Origin: Bacteroidota bacterium
GTDB lineage: Bacteria; Bacteroidota; Bacteroidia; Cytophagales; Cyclobacteriaceae
DNA: 10,579 nt
Direction of reading: 5' to 3'
NCBI GenBank assembly: GCA_023412765.1
Contig: JAEZBX010000044.1
Location: 1 to 10,579 of the forward strand
In this document: one piece after another, positions 1 to 6,488 of the stretch
How positions within the stretch are numbered: position 1 is the stretch's first letter
How the letters are laid out: each line of letters opens with the position of its first letter
Notes under the pieces: model-generated
Databases searched by the model: none
Told to the model about the DNA's origin: nothing
What the model saw: the letters and a program-made list of their open reading frames with translations, nothing else
Translations under genes and position numbers: made by a program

Positions 1-1544
1 ACCCGAAAATCAAATGGATCAAAATTGTCGAGTAGCTTTTGAATGAAGTGCGGGTCTTGCTGGTAAAATGCAAGGAAATTTTCGGTGCGTTCCTGAAGTC
101 CGCCGCTTGGAAACAGGGCGTCTTTTACATGCTCAATTTGTCTGAATTTGTCGTCATGTAATCGCTTCTCGGCACGTATCAGATTTCGCTCAATTTTTTC
201 AAGACTGTTTAATGCTCGCTGCCGCTCGGCGGCAACAAAAGGTGCCAACGACTTATCCAATGCTGATGCCCTTTCTCCCAGGTCATCAAAGATCTTTTCA
301 ATTTCCGCCCGTTCACTGCCGACAGTCAAGTTCCGAACAGCGTGTTTCAGCACCCAATGATTAAACAGATAATTCTTCTCTTCGAAAAAGTCCTTAAGCT
401 CTAATCCTGTCTTTGATAGTTTACGATTAATCTCGTGACTAATTGTAAGACCAAAGTTTCGTGGCATGATAATGGGAAACGTTACTCCCGCCTTATCAAA
501 CACTCCCTTCAATTGTAGCCAGTAAATAACCTCCGCCGGTCCTCCGACGTAAGCGAGATTTGGTAAGATTGTTTCCTGGTATAGAGGTCGTAATATGACA
601 TTCGGACTCAATTTTTCCGGCTCTTCATCGATCAGCTTTCTTAACTCTTCTTCCGAAAAAGATATATCCGTATCGACAACTGTAAAACGATCTCCTTGCT
701 TTTCTATACGACTTCTGACACCATCGTCAAGGTAGAAGAAGTTTATTTCCCTGCAATACACCTGAGTCTTATAGCCGTTATCCTCAAGACCATTGTTGGT
801 GCCATCAACAATTTGCTTGTTGGTCTGACTGAAAATATCAGAGATCATTGCATCCCTGAATTTATTCTTAAGAGATCGCGAATCACCATCCAATACAACA
901 AGGCCTTTATGTCCGAACAACTCATTCACATAATATCTAACGGCCTGGCTAAGCGTTTTGAATTTCGAATATGCATTTCTGAAAATTTGTACGTCGCCTG
1001 GAACTTCATCTGCAAGCTTGTCAAGTCCTTTCGGGCTAAATCTTCCCACAGCACCTTGTTGATCCGTTTCCCACACATACTTCTTCGATTCGAGATTAAA
1101 ATATTTAATCTCATCGTAGTCATGATCTTCTGATGCCATCCAAAAAACAGGAACAAAATTATGCTCAGGATGACGTACCTTCAATGCGTGACATGTATTG
1201 ATCACTGTCACGATTTTATAAATGAAATAAAGAGGTCCTGTAAATATGTTAAGCTGATGTCCCGTTGTGACGGTGAAAGTTTTTTCGCTTTGGAGAAGTT
1301 TGATATTTTCTGAAACTGCACGAGGTAAGGTTATTCCTTCGTATTGTTTCTCAAGTGCGGCTACAAGCACATCCCTGTTTTCTTGAGAAAAGTTAGTTGA
1401 TTTCTCTCCAATCTGCTCCAGGAAATTTTCAATGCTTGGATATCTATTATAAAACGGAACCAGTGCCTCCTTACGCTCAATATAATCCAGAAAAAAACGA
1501 CTGAATGTTTGGGTATCAGCCAAGGAGACTTTATCAAGCTGCAT
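1..1544 (-). CDS. bshC: Bacillithiol biosynthesis cysteine-adding enzyme BshC (3' end beyond window)
   Basis: BshC is the cytoplasmic enzyme thought to add cysteine to glucosaminyl-malate, the last step in making the thiol bacillithiol. The frame is open from the ATG at 1544 to the window edge (514 codons). Family landmarks visible in translation are TTGHQLNIFTGPLYF (from about residue 93), PVFWMASEDHD (about 130-140), NVILRPLYQE (about 313-322) and YVGGPAEVIYWL (about 330-341). A charged, probably coiled-coil helical stretch follows at about 400-475. Family members are usually around 530-540 residues, so only a short C-terminal piece is missing. The start was chosen as the first in-frame ATG giving MQLDKVSLADTQTFS; the nearby ATG at 1569 is out of frame. 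The gene follows rimO after a 76-nt gap on the same strand, so co-transcription is possible. No disruption is seen in the codons I translated. The identity is firm from motifs; whether this organism makes bacillithiol is inferred. Confidence 0.93.
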   Translation of the reverse strand, partial: MQLDKVSLADTQTFSRFFLDYIERKEALVPFYNRYPSIENFLEQIGEKSTNFSQENRDVLVAALEKQYEGITLPRAVSENIKLLQSEKTFTVTTGHQLNIFTGPLYFIYKIVTVINTCHALKVRHPEHNFVPVFWMASEDHDYDEIKYFNLESKKYVWETDQQGAVGRFSPKGLDKLADEVPGDVQIFRNAYSKFKTLSQAVRYYVNELFGHKGLVVLDGDSRSLKNKFRDAMISDIFSQTNKQIVDGTNNGLEDNGYKTQVYCREINFFYLDDGVRSRIEKQGDRFTVVDTDISFSEEELRKLIDEEPEKLSPNVILRPLYQETILPNLAYVGGPAEVIYWLQLKGVFDKAGVTFPIIMPRNFGLTISHEINRKLSKTGLELKDFFEEKNYLFNHWVLKHAVRNLTVGSERAEIEKIFDDLGERASALDKSLAPFVAAERQRALNSLEKIERNLIRAEKRLHDDKFRQIEHVKDALFPSGGLQERTENFLAFYQQDPHFIQKLLDNFDPFDFR

Positions 1545-1620
1545 GACAGGAATAAGAGTTGGTGGGCATTCTTAAAACCATAAACCGAATAACGGTAAAT
1601 TATATTTTAGGTTTGAATTT

Positions 1621-2937
1621 TTACGCGACAGGAACCACGTCGCCTGTAAGGTCAAATTCCGAAGCAGCGGTGACTTTGACGTCTACAAACTCCCCAACAC
1701 GCAGGTACTCAAATGAATTTATGATAACTTCATTGTCGACCTCCGGTGAGTCAAATTCCGTTCTTCCTATGAAATTTCCGCCTTCCTTGCGATCTACCAA
1801 TACCTTAAAAGTTTGTCCTACCTTTCTTTGGTTGAGATCAAGCGAAATGTTTTGCTGAAGTTCCATCAACTCATTCATACGCTCCTCTTTCACCTCCTCA
1901 GGAACATCATCGATCATGGAATAGGAGTGCGTGTCTTCCTCGTGGGAATAAGTAAACACTCCAAGCCGGTCGAACCTGGATCGGTTGACGAAATCTAACA
2001 ACTCCTCAAAATCTTGTTCAGACTCGCCAGGATGACCGGTAATCATCGTTGTACGAATGGCAATTCCAGGTACTTTAGAGCGGATGGTTTGAAGCAATTC
2101 CTCAGTTTTCTCCCGTGTTGTGCCTCTTCTCATCATTTGCAGCATCCGGCTGGATCCATGTTGCAATGGAATGTCGAGATACCTGCAAATGTTTTGTCTT
2201 TCAGCCATAACATCCAGTACATCCATTGGAAACCCTGCAGGAAACGCATAATGGAGACGTATCCATTCAATTCCATTCACATCTGACAGCCGTTGCATAA
2301 GCTCGGCAAGATTTCGTTTCTTGTATAGGTCAAGCCCGTAGTAAGTAGAGTCTTGTGCGATAAGCAACAATTCTTTCGTTCCTTGCCTGGCAAGATTTTT
2401 TGCTTCAGTTACAAGTTCTTCCATCGGGCGCGAGATGTGCCTGCCGCGCATTAACGGGATGGCACAGAATGAGCATGGCCTGTCGCATCCTTCAGAAATT
2501 TTCAAATAAGCGTAATGCGATGGATTAGTCAGGATGCGTTCACCAACAAGTTCCTGTCGATAGTTAGCTTTAAACACCTTCAAAATACGGGAAAGGTCGC
2601 GCGTGCCAAACCATGCGTCGACACTGGGGATCTCCTTTTCGAGATCGTCCTTATACCTTTGTGAAAGACAACCTGTAACATACACCTTGTCAACAATTCC
2701 TTCTTCCTTTGCATCGACATATCGAAGGATTGTATCGATCGACTCTTGCTTTGCGTTGTCAACAAAACCACAGGTATTGATCACAACCACACGTGCATCA
2801 TCGGTCGCAGATTCATGAACAGCATCTATACCGTTGCCGCGAAGTTGCGTAAGCAATACCTCTGAGTCCACCAGATTTTTAGAGCAACCTAGCGTGACGA
2901 TGTTTACCTGATTCTTTCGATTCCCCTTGGTCTTCAA
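1621..2937 (-). CDS. rimO: Ribosomal protein S12 methylthiotransferase RimO
   Basis: RimO is a radical-SAM enzyme with two 4Fe-4S clusters that adds a methylthio group to the beta-carbon of a conserved aspartate in ribosomal protein uS12. All three domains are visible in the 438 residues. The N-terminal UPF0004 domain has cluster cysteines C18 (TLGCSKN), C56 (NTCGF) and C90 (VTGC). The radical-SAM core has the CxxxCxxC motif at C151, C155 and C158 (SEGCDRPCSFCAIP). The C-terminal TRAM-like domain spans about 369-438. The sequence LDIPLQHGSSRMLQMMRRG (about 255-272) and the TMITGHPGE segment (297-305) are typical of the MiaB/RimO family, and the TLGCSKN start with the GHPGE form favours RimO over MiaB. 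The length is normal. The ATG start directly precedes the conserved N-terminus. It is transcribed away from the lipoprotein gene and may share an mRNA with bshC downstream. Confidence 0.96.
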   Translation of the reverse strand: MKTKGNRKNQVNIVTLGCSKNLVDSEVLLTQLRGNGIDAVHESATDDARVVVINTCGFVDNAKQESIDTILRYVDAKEEGIVDKVYVTGCLSQRYKDDLEKEIPSVDAWFGTRDLSRILKVFKANYRQELVGERILTNPSHYAYLKISEGCDRPCSFCAIPLMRGRHISRPMEELVTEAKNLARQGTKELLLIAQDSTYYGLDLYKKRNLAELMQRLSDVNGIEWIRLHYAFPAGFPMDVLDVMAERQNICRYLDIPLQHGSSRMLQMMRRGTTREKTEELLQTIRSKVPGIAIRTTMITGHPGESEQDFEELLDFVNRSRFDRLGVFTYSHEEDTHSYSMIDDVPEEVKEERMNELMELQQNISLDLNQRKVGQTFKVLVDRKEGGNFIGRTEFDSPEVDNEVIINSFEYLRVGEFVDVKVTAASEFDLTGDVVPVA

Positions 2938-2956
2938 CCCTTTTCGATTAAGTCTG

Positions 2957-2964
2957 CAAAAATA
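2957..2964 (-). promoter_or_regulatory. Candidate -7 promoter element for rimO
   Basis: On the minus strand this reads TATTTTTG, an exact match to the Bacteroidota -7 consensus TAnnTTTG. It lies 19 nt before the rimO ATG, which would give a short leader of roughly 15 nt. The upstream -33 element is weak: only a CTG, 17 nt away, is seen where TTG would be expected. The call rests on consensus and position only. Confidence 0.4.
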
Positions 2965-2986
2965 CTAAAAATAACCGGGCACAGAA

Positions 2987-3016
2987 TTTGGGCATCAGAG
3001 CGTTAAATTATCTTTA
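2987..3016 (+). promoter_or_regulatory. Candidate promoter for the lipoprotein/DUF6048 pair
   Basis: A TTTG at 2987-2990 is followed after 18 nt by TATCTTTA at 3009-3016, one mismatch from the Bacteroidota -7 consensus TAnnTTTG. The expected transcription start is near 3021, leaving a leader of about 85 nt before the lipoprotein ATG. The -7 element overlaps the left arm of the inverted repeat at 3012-3030. The assignment is by consensus only. Confidence 0.4.
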
Positions 3017-3030
3017 CAGCCACTGTAAAG
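3012..3030. repeat. Perfect inverted repeat CTTTACAG-N3-CTGTAAAG, operator-like
   Basis: CTTTACAG at 3012-3019 and CTGTAAAG at 3023-3030 are exact reverse complements separated by CCA. The dyad overlaps the candidate -7 element and the expected transcription start of the plus-strand lipoprotein gene, and lies about 50 nt upstream of the candidate rimO -7 element. It has no following T-run, so it is not a standard terminator. A binding site for a dimeric regulator, or a hairpin at the 5' end of the mRNA, are both possible readings. Confidence 0.5.
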
Positions 3031-3060
3031 GGTTACATTTATCGATGCATTGCGGCGAAA

Positions 3061-3108
3061 ATGAATGAAATGAAGCAATTAATGGCTGAGATCTTTGCAA
3101 AGGGATGA
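3061..3108 (+). CDS. Possible 15-residue leader peptide ORF
   Basis: An ATG at 3061 opens the frame MNEMKQLMAEIFAKG, ending at a TGA (3106-3108) that overlaps the lipoprotein ATG in an ATGA arrangement. Such four-base overlaps usually mean that ribosomes ending one frame restart on the next. Further in-frame ATGs at 3070 and 3082 could shorten it. There is no recognisable family, no run of one amino acid that would suggest an attenuator, and no comparative evidence, so it may be chance. Confidence 0.25.
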   Translation: MNEMKQLMAEIFAKG

Positions 3109-4319
3109 AAAAATTAACCTGGTTCGCCTTCTTTTTAATTTTGACTGTATCTTGTTTGGATGAACCTGACTGCTTTCAATTGCATAACGATATCATTGGA
3201 ATAACTTTTCGGGTGATTGGCACGGGGCAGGGTGACTCTGTTGTCCTAAAAGAACCTGGGAGTGGTAAGTGGGTAAAGCTCATATCATTGGAAGGTAAGC
3301 TCAACTATTTTGAAACCGAAGGAAGCCTTTCTTTTGATGAAGTTGATAGGACAAGGGCCTTATCATTTGCCTACGACGTCAAAAATCAATACATCTCAGA
3401 GGAATGCGGTTCCAGCTTTGAATTGTCTAATCTTCGCATCCTAAATCATGAGTTCGATTCGGTGCGGGTCGTAAACTCATCTCCAACAAAAGCCGGGGGA
3501 CCGAACATTGACATCTATCGATGTCCTGAGACAGACACGCTCGCTATTGAGTTTTATCAATTATCGGGGACCACCAACGGGGTCACTATCAGCAATCCAC
3601 AAGCCCGGTTACGCAGCCATAAATTCAATTCAATCAAAGATATCAACGGCAAAACGCTATATTCCGACACCTTTCTTACAACCGTTAAGCTGCCCGTTGA
3701 TCTTACAAAAAATTCAGCTGCCTATACTTTTGAAACTGAACTATCCACCTATACGCTCAACGTTACCTATAATCTTACTACCGAGGAACGTTACAGGCCT
3801 TGCGGAGTTCAAACCTTTGTCAACAATCTGACTTATCGCGAACATACTTTCGACTCGGTGAGCTATGGACTTGATGACCTGGGCGAACCGGTGAGAGCTT
3901 TGCTTGATCCTCATGCTACGAACCTGCGTGTGTTCAGCTGCCCCCCGACGAACTTACTAAAGGTTGATTTTGTCACGGGAGCCAATAATGTGCTGAAGGG
4001 AGTGACCATCACAAGCATAACGGCAGATCATTTGTCTGACGACTTGATTGGTGATGAGCCCATTACAACAAACACGGTTACCCTACCGGTCGATGTTAAT
4101 TCAGATGTGTCGACCTTCCGTATCGTTCACAGTGATAATATTGTTGAAACACTAAGTGTTGAATACAACAAATCATCGCTCACTTTATTCAACGCATGCC
4201 CCAACCCTGTGATCACTGGGTTGCGCGAAGCATCCGAGGTTGCCAACATCAATATCCCAAACAACGGTAGAACACTTCAATTTCCCGCAGTACGAAATGT
4301 TGAGATCACGGTTAATTGA
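3105..4319 (+). CDS. Lipoprotein with three tandem DUF6452-like units
   Basis: A 404-residue exported protein of unknown function. Residues 1-17 form a lipoprotein signal: MKK, a hydrophobic stretch, then LTVSC with C17 as the lipidated cysteine. This predicts anchoring in the cell envelope. The rest resembles three diverged copies of one beta-rich unit. Unit 1 (about 23-124) has C23 and C101. Unit 2 (about 140-255) has C140 and C233. Unit 3 (about 279-400) has C279 and C365. Shared signatures are CP-[ET/PT]-x-LxxF at 140-150 and 279-289, GVTI at 159-162 and 299-302, LPVD at 197-199 and 327-330, CG at 101 and 233, and FDSV at 117-120 and 249-252. The cysteine pairs could be disulfides. The pattern matches my recollection of the Bacteroidota DUF6452 lipoproteins, normally a single unit of about 150-170 residues, so this one would be enlarged. 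The gene overlaps the next by 23 nt. No other in-frame ATG lies upstream. Confidence 0.8.
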   Translation: MKKLTWFAFFLILTVSCLDEPDCFQLHNDIIGITFRVIGTGQGDSVVLKEPGSGKWVKLISLEGKLNYFETEGSLSFDEVDRTRALSFAYDVKNQYISEECGSSFELSNLRILNHEFDSVRVVNSSPTKAGGPNIDIYRCPETDTLAIEFYQLSGTTNGVTISNPQARLRSHKFNSIKDINGKTLYSDTFLTTVKLPVDLTKNSAAYTFETELSTYTLNVTYNLTTEERYRPCGVQTFVNNLTYREHTFDSVSYGLDDLGEPVRALLDPHATNLRVFSCPPTNLLKVDFVTGANNVLKGVTITSITADHLSDDLIGDEPITTNTVTLPVDVNSDVSTFRIVHSDNIVETLSVEYNKSSLTLFNACPNPVITGLREASEVANINIPNNGRTLQFPAVRNVEITVN

Positions 4320-4992
4320 AATATTGCTTCTCACATTGCTGAGCACCCTGGCATATGCACAGAAGAAGGACTCTGTCCGGCGCGATACTGTTACGATCAA
4401 AGACTACATTCCCACCGGCATCCGAATCGGAACGGACCTTATCAGTCTCGGAAAGACACAGTTTCAAAATGATTTTAGCGGGTGGGAAATAAATGCAGAC
4501 ATAGATTTTAGAAGGTACTATCTCGCCTTAGATTATGGATCGTGGGCGAGGACATTTAAGAGCGACTCTGGCAATTATTCAAACGATGGAACCTACTGGC
4601 GAGTAGGTGTGGATGTAAATTTTCTCTTAAAGGATATTGATCGCAATTTGTTCTTTGTTGGCGCTCGCTACGGACGAGCTAATTTTTCAGAAGATCTTAC
4701 CATTGATATTTACAACCCCTTTACAACCGGACGTGAAAATTTGAGGTTTGCTCACAGTGGTATCAATGCGCGATGGTTCGAACTAACGACAGGCATACGC
4801 GTCAAGATCTGGAAAATATTATGGATGGGATACACTGCACGGTTCAAGTTTGGTTTGAAGCATGATGAGACAGACAAAATCATCCCAGCTGATGTCCCGG
4901 GTTATGGGCGCACCTACAAGGATTCTTATTGGGGATTCAACTATCAGATATTTGTTCGTATTCCTGTAAGGAAGGCAGGGGCGAGGAAATAA
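4297..4992 (+). CDS. Exported DUF6048-like envelope protein
   Basis: A 231-residue protein of unknown function. The start was set at the ATG at 4297, which gives MLRSRLIEILLLTLLSTLAYAQ, a clean signal peptide with a probable cut after AYA. An earlier ATG at 4240 would place 19 polar residues before it. The mature part alternates aromatic and polar residues in short beta-like strands, with signatures TGIRIGTDLISLG, WEINADIDFRRYYLALDYG, YWRVGVDVNFLLKD and LFFVGARYGRANF. It ends in an aromatic YQIFVRIP strand. These look like an outer-membrane beta-barrel and match my recollection of the Bacteroidota family DUF6048. In that group such a gene commonly sits next to a DUF6452 lipoprotein, as here. 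The start lies 23 nt inside the lipoprotein gene, so translation is probably coupled and the two products may act together in the outer membrane, although that partnership is inferred. Confidence 0.82.
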   Translation: MLRSRLIEILLLTLLSTLAYAQKKDSVRRDTVTIKDYIPTGIRIGTDLISLGKTQFQNDFSGWEINADIDFRRYYLALDYGSWARTFKSDSGNYSNDGTYWRVGVDVNFLLKDIDRNLFFVGARYGRANFSEDLTIDIYNPFTTGRENLRFAHSGINARWFELTTGIRVKIWKILWMGYTARFKFGLKHDETDKIIPADVPGYGRTYKDSYWGFNYQIFVRIPVRKAGARK

Positions 4993-4993
4993 G

Positions 4994-5101
4994 TTTTACA
5001 TTCTAAATTTGAAGTTTTACAGCCGATAGCTATCGGCTGGATATTATTAACCGCAAAATGTAAAATTCTCAACCGATGGCTATCGGCTGTAGAATGTAAA
5101 A
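4994..5101. repeat. Compact palindromic element between convergent genes
   Basis: The element is bounded by a perfect 12-bp inverted repeat, TTTTACATTCTA (4994-5005) and TAGAATGTAAAA (5090-5101). Inside are two direct copies, 50 nt apart, of a 20-nt palindrome: CAGCCGATAGCTATCGGCTG at 5020-5039 (perfect) and CAACCGATGGCTATCGGCTG at 5070-5089 (two differences). The first copy is also bracketed by GAAGTTTTAC and GTAAAATTC, nearly complementary. The second extends outward as ATTCT / AGAAT with one bulged T. It fills nearly all of the 114-nt gap. It may be a REP- or MITE-like interspersed repeat and may also act as a two-way terminator, although no strong T-run follows. No target-site duplication was seen. 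Confidence 0.75.
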
Positions 5102-5106
5102 GGGAA

Positions 5107-6066
5107 TCAACTCTTCTTAAAAAGTGAATCAACAAATTCAACTTTGTTGAAAGTCTGCAGGTCATCAACCTTTTCACCAACACCGATATATCGCACTGGA
5201 ATTTTAAATTCATCGGAGATTCCGATAACAACACCACCTTTGGCGGTCCCATCCAGCTTCGTGATCGCAAGCGCCGTGACGTCAGTTGCCTTGGTAAACT
5301 CTGTTGCCTGGATCATTGCATTTTGTCCCGTACTTCCATCTAATACCAACAAAACTTCGTGCGGTGCGTCAGCAATTACTTTTTGCATCACACGCTTGAT
5401 CTTTGTTAGTTCCGACATAAGATTCACCTTGGTATGAAGACGGCCTGCGGTGTCTATAATGATAATGTCAGCGCCCGTTTCAACACCGGCCTTTACAGCG
5501 TCAAAAGCTACGGCCGAAGGATCTGTGTTCATTCCCTTTGAAACTACCGGTACGCCTACACGCTCACCCCATAGCTTCAACTGATCAACAGCAGCCGCGC
5601 GAAACGTGTCTGCAGCTCCCAGCAATACGTTCTTCCCTTTCTTCTTAAACTGGGCAGCAAGCTTTCCAATTGTTGTAGTCTTTCCAACACCATTCACGCC
5701 AACAACCATAATAACGTATGGTTTCTTGTCGGAAGGAGTTTGAAAATCCTCCACATCAGGAGAATTATTTTCAGACAAAAGACCAGCAATTTCCTCTTTC
5801 AATATGCGGTCGAGTTCCGATGTGCCCAGGTATTTATCCCTGGCTACCCGCTGCTGGATACGATCTATAATTTTCAAAGTAGTAGACACCCCGACATCTG
5901 ATGAAACCAGGACCTCTTCCAGGTTATCAAGAACCTCATCGTCAACGGTAGACTTGCCGACGAGCGCCTTTCCCAGTTTACCAAAGAAACTGTCCTTGGT
6001 TTTTTGCAAACCTTTGTCGAGCGTTTCCTTCTTTTCTTTGGAAAACAGGTTACCAAATATTGCCAT
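5107..6066 (-). CDS. ftsY: Signal recognition particle receptor FtsY
   Basis: FtsY is the membrane-associated SRP receptor GTPase. It docks with Ffh on ribosomes making membrane proteins and delivers them to the Sec translocon. The 319-residue product begins MAIFGNLFSKEKKETLDKGL; the frame stays open 132 nt upstream, but that extension reads through the terminator region and is not FtsY-like. An N domain (about 15-100) is followed by the G domain. It carries the P-loop GVNGVGKTTT (123-132), DTFRAAA (153-159), DTAGR (205-209), TKLDGTAKGG (269-278) and the closing GVGEKVDDL (295-303). The long acidic A domain of the E. coli protein is absent, leaving a short amphipathic N-terminus, which is common in this phylum. 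It is the last gene of the rpmB-rpmG-DUF4295-ftsY group, but a terminator lies just upstream, so expression probably depends on read-through. Confidence 0.96.
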   Translation of the reverse strand: MAIFGNLFSKEKKETLDKGLQKTKDSFFGKLGKALVGKSTVDDEVLDNLEEVLVSSDVGVSTTLKIIDRIQQRVARDKYLGTSELDRILKEEIAGLLSENNSPDVEDFQTPSDKKPYVIMVVGVNGVGKTTTIGKLAAQFKKKGKNVLLGAADTFRAAAVDQLKLWGERVGVPVVSKGMNTDPSAVAFDAVKAGVETGADIIIIDTAGRLHTKVNLMSELTKIKRVMQKVIADAPHEVLLVLDGSTGQNAMIQATEFTKATDVTALAITKLDGTAKGGVVIGISDEFKIPVRYIGVGEKVDDLQTFNKVEFVDSLFKKS

Positions 6067-6085
6067 AGAGAGGTTCGTTTTAAAC

Positions 6086-6111
6086 AAAAAAAGTCCCTCA
6101 TGGGGACTTTT
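6086..6111 (-). terminator. Intrinsic terminator between the DUF4295 gene and ftsY
   Basis: Read on the minus strand, AAAAGTCCC and GGGACTTTT form a 9-bp stem around the 5-nt loop CATGA and run directly into a TTTTTTT tract. This is the standard Rho-independent layout. It lies in the 64-nt gap after the DUF4295 stop codon and ends about 20 nt before the ftsY ATG. It probably limits how much of the abundant ribosomal-protein transcript continues into ftsY. The A-rich other side could give weak termination in the plus direction too. Confidence 0.8.
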
Positions 6112-6130
6112 CAAATTCTTCAGCGATGAA

Positions 6131-6286
6131 TTACTTCTTCGCGAGCACTTCTTTGACCAGGTCCGCAGGTACGATTTCTTCCTTAAAAGTATAGGCACCA
6201 GTCTTCTCGGACTTCACTGCGCGGATCACTTTTGCAAAGCTCTTTCCGTCGGTTTTCTTAAGAGACGCAACAACTTTCTTTGCCAT
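6131..6286 (-). CDS. DUF4295 family small ribosome-associated protein
   Basis: A 51-residue basic protein reading MAKKVVASLKKTDGKSF and continuing KVIRAVKSEKTGAYTF, then KEEIVPADLVKEVLAKK. This matches the Bacteroidota-specific DUF4295 family, whose members share the MAKK start, the KVI..VKS.KTGAYTFKEEIVP core and a length of about 50 residues. The family lies between rpmG and ftsY across the phylum. I recall that it has been identified as a ribosomal component (called bL38) in a Flavobacterium ribosome structure, and the high lysine content and context fit that, but I could not check the name. The gene starts 2 nt after the rpmG stop codon, so it is tightly co-transcribed. A Rho-independent terminator follows it. 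It is intact; small size is the only reason it could be overlooked. Confidence 0.9.
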   Translation of the reverse strand: MAKKVVASLKKTDGKSFAKVIRAVKSEKTGAYTFKEEIVPADLVKEVLAKK

Positions 6287-6288
6287 AA

Positions 6289-6471
6289 TTATTTAATTTC
6301 TTTGTGGACAGTGTATTTCTTCAAGATTGGATTGTATTTCTTCAATTCAAGTCTTTCGGTAGTGTTCTTACGATTTTTAGTCGTGATGTAGCGGCTCATG
6401 CCCGGCATATTTGTATTCTTATGCTCGGTGCATTCCAAAATCACCTGGATTCTATTGCCTTTCTTTGCCAT
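6289..6471 (-). CDS. rpmG: 50S ribosomal protein bL33
   Basis: A 60-residue basic protein with the bL33 pattern: MAKKGNRIQVILECTEHK at the N-terminus, then MSRYITTKNRKNTTERLELKKYNPILKKYTVHKEIK at the end. bL33 sits near the E site of the large subunit. Zinc-binding forms carry two CxxC pairs; here only one cysteine remains (C14, in ECTEHK) and the second pair is replaced in KYNPILKK. This is therefore the zinc-independent form and should not take part in zinc storage. The gene lies 17 nt after rpmB and 2 nt before the DUF4295 gene, all on one probable transcript. The gap before it is A-rich with no Shine-Dalgarno, as is usual in this phylum. Confidence 0.95.
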   Translation of the reverse strand: MAKKGNRIQVILECTEHKNTNMPGMSRYITTKNRKNTTERLELKKYNPILKKYTVHKEIK

Positions 6472-6488
6472 GATTTTTTCTGTTATTA

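Noticed and set aside
696..1156. Open frames on both strands (plus 696-1133, minus 926-1156) inside the bshC region.
   Set aside because: Both overlap the bshC frame, which carries clear family motifs across this stretch. The translations are low-complexity and match no family.
4240..4296. An earlier ATG for the DUF6048-like gene.
   Set aside because: It lies deeper in the lipoprotein gene and would put 19 polar residues before a clear signal peptide, which would block export.
6067..6198. A 44-codon N-terminal extension of ftsY, open in frame.
   Set aside because: It would run through the terminator hairpin and into the DUF4295 gene, and its sequence is not FtsY-like. The ATG at 6066 gives the expected start.
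5804..6391. A 195-codon plus-strand open frame opposite ftsY, the DUF4295 gene and part of rpmG.
   Set aside because: It is antisense to three recognised genes and crosses a terminator. Its product is serine- and phenylalanine-rich with no domain, as expected of a shadow frame.
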